Shown here: positions 57,716 to 64,000 of the stretch, piece after piece
Layout of the letters: every line of letters starts with the position of its first letter
Numbering within the stretch: the first letter of the stretch is position 1
NCBI RefSeq assembly: GCF_000368765.1
Contig: NZ_KB849654.1
Coordinates: 710,043 to 774,042 of the forward strand
Origin: Acinetobacter junii CIP 64.5
GTDB lineage: Bacteria; Pseudomonadota; Gammaproteobacteria; Pseudomonadales; Moraxellaceae
Length of the DNA: 64,000 nt
Direction: 5' to 3'
Made by a program: the position numbers and the translations under genes
The notes under the pieces: generated by a model
What the model was told of the DNA's origin: nothing
What the model saw: only the letters and a program-made list of their open reading frames with translations
The model's database searches: none

Positions 57716-59169
57716 ACCTCACCCCCAAATTCTTTCTTAATCGCCCAATAGCCACGTGTTCCACCCACACGCTCAAGCCAACCTGCATCTTTTAAACTCT
57801 CTAAATGCTTCTGTATGGCTGACTTATGAATGCCCAATTGCTCAGTCATTTGACGATAAGAAATTTTCGGCTGTTGTTGGATTAAGCCTAATATCTGGAT
57901 TTGCCGTTCAGTTAAAATATAGCTTTCGGTTGTACCACCTGACTCCGCGATTGTACCACTGACTGTACCACCTAAATCCTCGATTGTACTACTGACTGTA
58001 CCATCTACCATATCACTGACAGATTCGATTACAGGGCGATACAACTTCACATCGAAGAAATCACCCGTTTCCGAAAACTCAGGTGTTGTGAGTCCTTCCA
58101 CTTCACACATTTGTATAATACGCTGCAAGCCACTGCCCCAGTGCTCAATGTAGCCCAACTCTCTAAACACACGTGCCAATACCCTATTACGAATTTCCGA
58201 ACGACCATACAGCAAATCATCTTCAGTTAAACCATTAGGTAAACCACCTGGGGAGACGATATTGACCAAATCATCATAAACTGCGACTTTAATATTACGT
58301 CCAAAGTTACTGTAATCTCGATGTACATAAGCATTAATCAGTGCTTCACGAATGGCACTTTCGGGGATTTCCAAATAGTCGTAACGCTTTAAGCCACGAA
58401 TTTCGGCACGCAAAGATAAATGATTTTTAATAAAAATTTCTGTTTGTTCAATTTGTGAAAACAAATCACCTATGTATTCTTTACGGTCTAAAAACACACT
58501 CATATTGGTGCCTTTAAATCGGGCGCATTGAGTCATCACATGCTCATATTGACCGAGCAAGATCAATAAACCATGACTGGCATAACGCTGTCCTTGCTCT
58601 TCAATCACCAGTTTCAGATTCAACATCTTTTCTAAAGTCAGTGTTTTATCAGCAGCTTTGAACGCTGCTTCCAAAACTGTTAAATCGAGCTTTTCCAAAG
58701 GGTATTGATAATTGGCTAAAGCATCGAAACTTACATTCAGACGCTGCAATTCTAATTGCTGAATGTTTTCTGGTGAAGCAACACGATTGCTAGCACCTAT
58801 GCGTATATACGTACCTTGCTCACGTCCCATGGGTTTAAGGTAATATGGAAATAAACTTCCTCGAGCAACCTCGACCACCAACAACTCGATACCATCTATA
58901 TTCTCAACATAAATTTGTACAGCAAGTTGCGGAACGCATAACTCATAAATCATCGAGGTGATTTTATCTTGCAGGTCAAAAATATCTTCTTGAATACCTA
59001 CTAATTGTCGATCATCAGTCACCCCAATAATTAACTTTCCGCCACTACTATTCGCAAAAGCAATTAATGTTTTGGCAATCTGCTGACCTTTAGGTAACTG
59101 CTGCTTAAATTCTAACGTTTTACTTTCGCCTTTCTGAATCTCAAGCAGCAAGGGTTGCTCAGAATTCAT
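57712..59169 (-). CDS. AlbA_2 (Schlafen-like) ATP-binding protein with winged helix
   Basis: A 485-residue protein often found in type I restriction operons. Order: AlbA_2 domain (about residues 10-140; ESKTLEFKQQLPKG, GGKLIIGVTDDRQLVGI), GHKL ATP-binding region (REALINAYVHRDYSN, SPGGLPNGLTEDDL, HWGSGLQRII; about 265-375), a Thr/Ser/Gly linker made of 11-residue repeats (about 390-425), and a winged-helix domain at the C-terminus (YRQMTEQLGIHKSAIQKHLE). It is a likely regulator or accessory factor. It overlaps hsdM by 11 bases and hsdS by four. Confidence 0.85.
   Translation of the reverse strand: MNSEQPLLLEIQKGESKTLEFKQQLPKGQQIAKTLIAFANSSGGKLIIGVTDDRQLVGIQEDIFDLQDKITSMIYELCVPQLAVQIYVENIDGIELLVVEVARGSLFPYYLKPMGREQGTYIRIGASNRVASPENIQQLELQRLNVSFDALANYQYPLEKLDLTVLEAAFKAADKTLTLEKMLNLKLVIEEQGQRYASHGLLILLGQYEHVMTQCARFKGTNMSVFLDRKEYIGDLFSQIEQTEIFIKNHLSLRAEIRGLKRYDYLEIPESAIREALINAYVHRDYSNFGRNIKVAVYDDLVNIVSPGGLPNGLTEDDLLYGRSEIRNRVLARVFRELGYIEHWGSGLQRIIQMCEVEGLTTPEFSETGDFFDVKLYRPVIESVSDMVDGTVSSTIEDLGGTVSGTIAESGGTTESYILTERQIQILGLIQQQPKISYRQMTEQLGIHKSAIQKHLESLKDAGWLERVGGTRGYWAIKKEFGGEV
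57930..58003 (-). repeat. 33-base coding tandem repeat in the AlbA_2 gene
   Basis: Two imperfect copies and a partial one of a 33-base unit, coding for GTVSSTIEDLG, GTVSGTIAESG and GTTES. It makes the flexible linker before the winged helix. Copy number could vary by slippage. Confidence 0.7.
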
Positions 59170-60889
59170 AACCTAAGCCCTTTAAATTCTTATTAATCTC
59201 TGCTTCTAAAACAGCACTTTCAGCAAACTGCTGTTTAAGTTGTCCTGTTAAGCGTGCCATTTTCTCAGCAAATGGCTCGCCATCATCTTCCTGCTCGACT
59301 GCACCGACATAACGCCCCGGAGTCAGTACGTAGTCGTGCTTTTGTATATCTTTGAGCTCAGCAGAGAAACAGAACCCTTTCTCATTTTGATACGCTTCGC
59401 CTTCAAAATTTTCGCCTTGTTGCCAAGCATGTAAAGCATTGGTGATTTTAGCAATATCTGCATCGGTAAAGTCACGCAGTACGCGATCTTTCATATAGCC
59501 CAAATTACGGGCATCGATGAACAGAGTCTTGCCTTCACGGTTGGCTTTCTTTTTATCTAAAGACAAGCCATTCTTTTTGTCCTTGGTTAGAAACCAGATA
59601 CAGGCTGGAATTTGCGTGTTGGTAAACAGTTGTCCCGGTAACGCGACAATACATTCCACCAGATCGGCTTCAATCAGGTTCTTACGGATCTCACCTTCAT
59701 TATTGGTATTTGAGCTCATCGAACCATTGGCAAGTAGCAATGCCATACTGCCTGTAGGTGACAAATGGTGCAGCATGTGTTGCATCCAAGCAAAGTTAGC
59801 ATTACCTTGTGGCGGTGTACCATACTTCCAGCGCACATCATTTTCTAGAGAAGCATGCCACCAATCCTTGATATTAAAAGGCGGATTGGCCATAACAAAG
59901 TCAGCACGCAAGTCTGGATGCTGATCCTCTAAAAAGCTGTCTGCATTCTTTTTACCGAAATTAAAATCAATCCCGCGAATCGCCATGTTCATGGCAGCCA
60001 ATTTCCATGTGGTCGGATTGCTTTCCTGCCCATAAATAGAAATATGCTTTTTCTGTTCGGAGGCTTTGTAATGCTTTTCCTGAGCATGCTGTTCAATGAA
60101 CTTTTCACTGGATACGAAGAATCCACCTGAACCCATTGCAGGGTCATACACACGACCTTTATAAGGCTGCAACATTTCAACAATCAAGGTGACGATACTT
60201 TTAGGCGTGTAGTACTGCCCACCCTGCTTGCCTTCAGCCAAGGCAAACTGTCCCAAAAAGTATTCGTAAACATGCCCGAGAATATCTTTACTGTGTAGAC
60301 TGAGTTGCTCACCGTTATATTCTGGATTAGTAAAACTGGTGTCAGAAAAAGTATTGATCAGATCAAGTAACTTGTCATTGTCCAGCTGGTACTGTCCAAT
60401 ACGATTCAGAATGCCCTTAAGTTTTGGATTGGCTTTTTCAATTTCATCAAAGGCATTATCAATCAGCCAGGATACAGAGCGTAGTTTGACGTCTGCACCT
60501 TGTTCATCCTGCCAAATGACTGAGCCAATTGGTAAAGCGGCTGCATCACGGATATTTGACCAGCGGCCTGCTTTTGGCACCCAAAACACGTTTTTTTCTT
60601 GGTAGTAATCCAGTATTTCTAGTTCGTCAGCAATAGCCTGTTGGTATTCTTCTTCACTGTCGTACTGATCGCGCGGCATGTAATAGATGTTGTGATCGTC
60701 TTTTTGTGCAAACAATTCTTTGAGTTCAGATTGCCGTTCATCAAAAGCATCTGATACGTACTTTAAGAAAATCAGTCCTAAAACAATATGCTTATAGTTG
60801 GCTGCATCTAGACTGCTGCGTAATTTGTCGGCGGCTTTCCAAAGCTTGTCATCTAAGTCATTTAGAAATTTTTGTTCCAATGAATGCAT
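59159..60889 (-). CDS. hsdM: Type I restriction enzyme methylase subunit M
   Basis: SAM-dependent adenine-N6 methyltransferase, 576 residues. An N-terminal helical domain, then the SAM motif VYDPAMGSGGFFVSS (about residue 245) and the catalytic motif MANPPFNIKDWW (NPPF, about 332). It is first in the operon, with GAGGAAATAAA before the ATG at 60889. The gap 60890-61130 before it holds the promoter region and a terminator of the upstream gene. Motifs are intact, so the modification side should be active. Confidence 0.94.
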   Translation of the reverse strand: MHSLEQKFLNDLDDKLWKAADKLRSSLDAANYKHIVLGLIFLKYVSDAFDERQSELKELFAQKDDHNIYYMPRDQYDSEEEYQQAIADELEILDYYQEKNVFWVPKAGRWSNIRDAAALPIGSVIWQDEQGADVKLRSVSWLIDNAFDEIEKANPKLKGILNRIGQYQLDNDKLLDLINTFSDTSFTNPEYNGEQLSLHSKDILGHVYEYFLGQFALAEGKQGGQYYTPKSIVTLIVEMLQPYKGRVYDPAMGSGGFFVSSEKFIEQHAQEKHYKASEQKKHISIYGQESNPTTWKLAAMNMAIRGIDFNFGKKNADSFLEDQHPDLRADFVMANPPFNIKDWWHASLENDVRWKYGTPPQGNANFAWMQHMLHHLSPTGSMALLLANGSMSSNTNNEGEIRKNLIEADLVECIVALPGQLFTNTQIPACIWFLTKDKKNGLSLDKKKANREGKTLFIDARNLGYMKDRVLRDFTDADIAKITNALHAWQQGENFEGEAYQNEKGFCFSAELKDIQKHDYVLTPGRYVGAVEQEDDGEPFAEKMARLTGQLKQQFAESAVLEAEINKNLKGLGYEF

Positions 60890-61089
60890 TTTATTTCCTC
60901 AATCTAAGATCAACCGCTTTGGTTTTATACTTAATGTTAAACAATGTTGCTAAGTTAGCATATCTACGACCTATTAAAAGTCATGCACTTAACAAAAAAA
61001 AATAGAGATTAATTAAGTCTTGTTATTTTAACGGGATAACTATAGCTAAAATAGTACTTTGACGACTCCCACGACTAATACTGTCGTAA

Positions 61090-61118
61090 AAAAGAGCAAA
61101 CTAGAAAGCTGCTCTTTT
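61090..61118 (-). terminator. Terminator of the RDF-like gene
   Basis: On the minus strand AAAAGAGCA and TGCTCTTTT form a stem around an 11-base loop and are followed by a T-run, 13 bases after the stop. Confidence 0.75.
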
Positions 61119-61130
61119 CCAACCAACCGA

Positions 61131-62030
61131 TTAGTTGACGGGTCTGACTGATTGCTGCAACCCCTGCTGAATATCCTGCACAAACCCTTCATGCGAAGCT
61201 TGTTGCTCCACCGTTCGGTTTTGTTCTTGTTCAGGGTAGTATTCCTCCAGCACCTCTAACCCTTCCTCTATATCCGTTTCAAACCGCGCATTGGCAAAAC
61301 CCTTCCTTGCCGTAAAGTCCAAAGCCTCCTGATAAAACCCAGCTTGTTTACTCTGTTCATCAATTTGCTTCGCCTGAATAATCGCCTCATTCAGACTAAT
61401 GCCCTCCCGTAAAGTCAGATCCACGTAGTACACCGGCTGACGATAACTTTGCGTTGTACTTTTACCTCGTAACATCAATTGCAGTGGCAAGCATGAAAGC
61501 AATCCATTCGATGCTGCATGGTAATAGCTCAAGCGTGCTGCCAAAGTCCGTATGCTGTTAAAGCCTGTTGTTCTAAAAATGAATGTGCCAAATTCATCCG
61601 ACTCATCTAAATTTACATGCAAACGTCCATAGGGCTTGCAATGCCCACCCTGAGCCAATGGACACAAATCAGGTGAAGGACACGGATGCTGTTCAACGCC
61701 TTGATTGGTTAACCGCTGGCAGGTTTCTCCATTGCCGACACAGATCGGACGGCCAGTCTGTCGATCAAACAGACTATATTCTGCACGTAGGTTTAAGTCA
61801 GGATCATTGAAAATCATTCTGACGGGTATTGAGCGCAGCTTTTGATTGGGGGTATTGGCTCGAAGCTGTTCATCCAGTGGATGTTTCACCCATCCTTCTT
61901 TGCTTTGAATTTGGGACGTAATGGTGAACTGATCATCTTTTTCCGGTAGGCGTTTGCCGTTCTTTTCTACTACCCGACCAATACTGATACGCCCCAAGAT
62001 GGGTGGTGTGATTGCTAGACCTTTAATCAT
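61131..62030 (-). CDS. Recombination-directionality-factor-like protein (Gp3-like)
   Basis: A 299-residue island or phage protein. The N-terminus reads GLAITPPILGRISIGRVVEKN, followed by GKRLPEKDDQFTIT. A cysteine cluster (GETCQRL, then HPCPSPDLCPLAQGGHCKPYG) may bind metal. Database entries of this type are often called hydrolase/metal-binding or Gp3-like; some Gp3 proteins switch serine integrases to excision. Acting so here is inference, since no integrase is visible. The tail (residues 225-299) is Gln/Glu-rich. It has its own terminator. Confidence 0.65.
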   Translation of the reverse strand: MIKGLAITPPILGRISIGRVVEKNGKRLPEKDDQFTITSQIQSKEGWVKHPLDEQLRANTPNQKLRSIPVRMIFNDPDLNLRAEYSLFDRQTGRPICVGNGETCQRLTNQGVEQHPCPSPDLCPLAQGGHCKPYGRLHVNLDESDEFGTFIFRTTGFNSIRTLAARLSYYHAASNGLLSCLPLQLMLRGKSTTQSYRQPVYYVDLTLREGISLNEAIIQAKQIDEQSKQAGFYQEALDFTARKGFANARFETDIEEGLEVLEEYYPEQEQNRTVEQQASHEGFVQDIQQGLQQSVRPVN

Positions 62031-62096
62031 ATTGAAATTCCTCTGTCGTTGAGATGTTTAGATGTGTTGCACTGTTTGCTTAAATTAAAATCGGCA

Positions 62097-62131
62097 TAAA
62101 AAAATCCCATGCAGGGCTGCACGGGATTTCA
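62097..62131 (-). terminator. Terminator of the yqaJ-like gene
   Basis: On the minus strand AATCCCGTGCA-GCCC-TGCATGGGATT (one G-T wobble) is followed by TTTTT. Confidence 0.88.
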
Positions 62132-62169
62132 GATTGCTTCTTGCTGAGTGATTAACTCTAAACTTTGAG

Positions 62170-63243
62170 CTAATCGTGATAAATGTTGAAACGACGGCTG
62201 CCTGCTTTCTGCAATGGGTATTGTTGGATGAGTTCAGGTTGGTGCTGAAGTAAGGACTTGGTATCTAGGCTGATACTGTCCTTGCTCTTCTTCCATGTCA
62301 CTGAACCTTGCTGAAATACAGCACGCTCATGCTCCTGCATCAGTGCCTGAACACGGTGTTTGAGTAGATCAAACTGACTTTGGTGTTGTTCAATCTGCTT
62401 CTTTTCTTCAATCAGTTGATCAAACAGTTCATTAGCAAGTTTCACCTCCGTTAGATCAACACAGCTCAGTGGGGTATGTTCAGGATAGAGCTGCTGTAAA
62501 GCTTTGGCTGCCGATTCACTGGCATCCACTGCTGGTGGAACGTCATTTTCAACACATTCCCAAAATAATCGTTCTGCCTGAATGATTTGTTCAATCAGGG
62601 CTTCATTACGACTGACTTTGTAGATTTTGGTTTCCTGCCCACACAGCAACACACAAATATGTGCCGCTTGTTTACCTGTCACCGCCAGTTGATGTTGTAC
62701 CTGACACAGTACATACAGAGGTACACCCAACTTCCACAACTTGGCTCCATATTCACCTGCGGTTTTGCATTCTAGGATTTGCACGTCTTCATTGCCCACC
62801 ACGGCATAATCCAAGTTTGCCAACATAAAGGCTTTATCAGGATCAGGGTGCTGTAACACCGCATTGACCCGACGGACTTTATTATTGGTGTGCATGCTGT
62901 AGTATTCTGCGACCAAGGGTTCTAACTGCTTGCCCCAATATAAAGGTGCATGTCCTGAGCTTTCATCTTCAATATTTTGCTGTACCCGTCCTGTTTTAAT
63001 CATCCACAGTTCCAGCATCGACATATAGGGATTCAAGCCACAGGCAGCTGCGGCATCACTGCTGCCTATTCCCTGTTTACGCACTTCCAGCCATGCCTGA
63101 TAGTCCAGTTGTTTGGTGTTGATCAGACGTTTGGCATTTAAGCTGCGTTTTGAACCTAATTGACTTTGTTTAGGCTTGTTATTGGCTATAGTTGGTAAAT
63201 ACTGAGATTGAGACGTTACTGTTGGGTTTATAATCTGATTCAT
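62170..63243 (-). CDS. YqaJ-family viral recombinase exonuclease
   Basis: A lambda-exonuclease-like nuclease, 357 residues. After a 40-residue leader, WLEVRKQGIGSSDAAAACGLNPYMS is the typical YqaJ start, then YWGKQLEPLVAEYY, LANLDYAV and ILECKTAGEYGAKLW (the D...ExK catalytic site), then VPLYVLCQVQHQLAVTG. The C-terminal part is a coiled coil. Such enzymes work with a single-strand annealing protein in phage and island recombination; the partner would lie beyond the window. Confidence 0.88.
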   Translation of the reverse strand: MNQIINPTVTSQSQYLPTIANNKPKQSQLGSKRSLNAKRLINTKQLDYQAWLEVRKQGIGSSDAAAACGLNPYMSMLELWMIKTGRVQQNIEDESSGHAPLYWGKQLEPLVAEYYSMHTNNKVRRVNAVLQHPDPDKAFMLANLDYAVVGNEDVQILECKTAGEYGAKLWKLGVPLYVLCQVQHQLAVTGKQAAHICVLLCGQETKIYKVSRNEALIEQIIQAERLFWECVENDVPPAVDASESAAKALQQLYPEHTPLSCVDLTEVKLANELFDQLIEEKKQIEQHQSQFDLLKHRVQALMQEHERAVFQQGSVTWKKSKDSISLDTKSLLQHQPELIQQYPLQKAGSRRFNIYHD

Positions 63244-63279
63244 GGGTTTATCCTTCTATCATTGATTTTAAAACGGCAT

Positions 63280-63306
63280 AAAAAAAGCCACATCCGAAGA
63301 TGTGGC
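63280..63306 (-). terminator. Terminator of the DUF932 gene
   Basis: On the minus strand GCCACATC-TTCG-GATGTGGC, a stem with a stable UUCG tetraloop, is followed by TTTTTTT. Confidence 0.93.
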
Positions 63307-63328
63307 AAAGAGGGATACAAGATAAAAT

Positions 63329-64000
63329 TTAGGCTGCAAGATATAATGCTTGCTCTAATCCACGTTGCTTTAATGCTGCCCCTGCACCAAACCAAGCAGA
63401 GTCAAGGCGGTGATCAGTACTCATCGCACGACGTTCATGGTCGACAAACTCGGTGATCGCACAAAGTAGTCCATAGGCGGTGTCTTTGGCTGAAGATAAG
63501 TCTGCTCCACGTCCCTGCCCATTAAACATATTCATGACTTTGGTCATGGCACGTCCATTCGGTTCAGTTTTATTGGGTTGTGGATTGGCTTGAGACGCGA
63601 CATTACGGTAGTACTGAATAATGTTATCCTCCTGTTCCATCGCACTTAGGCTATTGTTGTTAAATACCGCATCAAAATAAGCCGCTGCTTCTTTCTGGGT
63701 GACTTTACGTTGGGTGAGTTGTTTCATTTCATACATGTGGTCGTACCATGTTTTCACTGAAATACCGAGTTGATCTTTGACTTTGTCGGCATCAAACTTA
63801 GTACTGTGCGGTACTTTGACCACGCCTGCATTGGAACTCTGCCCTCGTAAGGCAATCGCTAAGGTGTTGTTGCACACCACACGGATATTGGTGAATTGTG
63901 CTGTGGTCGCCAACGTACCGTCACATGCGGTTGCTAGCAGAATATAGCCATTGCTGACATCTCCACCTTTCAATTCTGCAGTTTGTCCTGTACGCGCCAA
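63329..64000 (-). CDS. DUF932 phage/plasmid-like protein (partial)
   Basis: The C-terminal 223 residues of a protein whose 5' end lies beyond base 64000; the apparent first residue is an internal TTG. Visible motifs are TRVVCNNTL-like IRVVCNNTLAIAL, HSTKFDADKVKD, and a C-terminal TAYGLLCAITEFVDHERR with SAWFGAGAALKQRGLEQAL, typical of DUF932 (TIGR03299-like) proteins on plasmids and islands. The function is not known. It has a UUCG terminator after its stop. Confidence 0.85.
   Translation of the reverse strand: MARTGQTAELKGGDVSNGYILLATACDGTLATTAQFTNIRVVCNNTLAIALRGQSSNAGVVKVPHSTKFDADKVKDQLGISVKTWYDHMYEMKQLTQRKVTQKEAAAYFDAVFNNNSLSAMEQEDNIIQYYRNVASQANPQPNKTEPNGRAMTKVMNMFNGQGRGADLSSAKDTAYGLLCAITEFVDHERRAMSTDHRLDSAWFGAGAALKQRGLEQALYLAA

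Larger units (their letters stand above)
47863..64000. mobile_element. dusA-integrated genomic island (left part)
   Basis: All genes from the dusA junction to the window end are on the minus strand and belong to accessory classes: OLD nuclease plus helicase, type I restriction-modification, DUF3800, then an RDF-like protein, YqaJ exonuclease and DUF932. The right end, integrase and restored dusA are beyond base 64000. Confidence 0.8.

Overview
The window looks like chromosomal DNA of an Acinetobacter species. The evidence is AT-rich gammaproteobacterial genes, a transhydrogenase with split alpha subunits, a short AccA, a ComEA competence gene, and the order mazG-relA-rlmD-(exonuclease)-cysM with a divergent gacS, which is also known from Pseudomonas. 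The species cannot be named from sequence alone; Acinetobacter is an inference from gene content and protein likeness.

Positions 1-47.8 kb are mostly ordinary core genome. In order: accA (partial) and ppx; trxA; rho behind a clear promoter and long leader; an Ala-rich lipoprotein; ihfA-pheT-pheS; a tail-anchored unknown and an acetyltransferase; rplT-rpmI; an MFS exporter; a small membrane-protein cluster and a GST; hsp20 behind a ROSE-like RNA thermometer; infC (ATT start) and thrS; an acyl-CoA ligase; darP-HPr-rapZ; panC-panB-folK-pcnB; comEA-mazG; an SDR; relA-rlmD-exonuclease-cysM; gacS; a crotonase/3-hydroxyisobutyrate-dehydrogenase-like/hydroxypyruvate-isomerase-like operon; rsfS; amt; a second SDR; and pntAA-pntAB-pntB. 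The usual thrS-infC-rpmI-rplT-pheST-ihfA block is present but spread over about 12.5 kb with unrelated genes between its parts.

At 45.5-47.7 kb lies a SoxR-type locus. A textbook SoxR operator/promoter is intact. The soxR gene beside it carries an in-frame stop at codon 63 but is otherwise open and keeps its Fe-S cysteines. The divergent RidA-family gene has no normal start codon downstream of the promoter, and an MFS gene follows it.

At 47,803 dusA begins with its promoter and about 20 codons and is then cut off. dusA is a known integration site for genomic islands, so everything from about 47,863 to the window end is read as the left part of a dusA island. Next to the attachment site is a co-directional minus-strand defence cluster, in transcription order: hsdM, an AlbA_2/ATPase/winged-helix regulator, hsdS, a DUF3800 gene, a small nuclease-like gene, hsdR, then an OLD-family nuclease and a UvrD-like helicase (a Gabija-type pair). 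The DUF3800 plus small-gene pair, translationally coupled inside the type I restriction operon, is the best candidate for an undescribed system. Beyond 61 kb come island maintenance genes (a recombination-directionality-like protein, a YqaJ exonuclease, a DUF932 protein), each with its own terminator. The integrase is not in the window. No rRNA, tRNA, CRISPR array or insertion sequence was seen.
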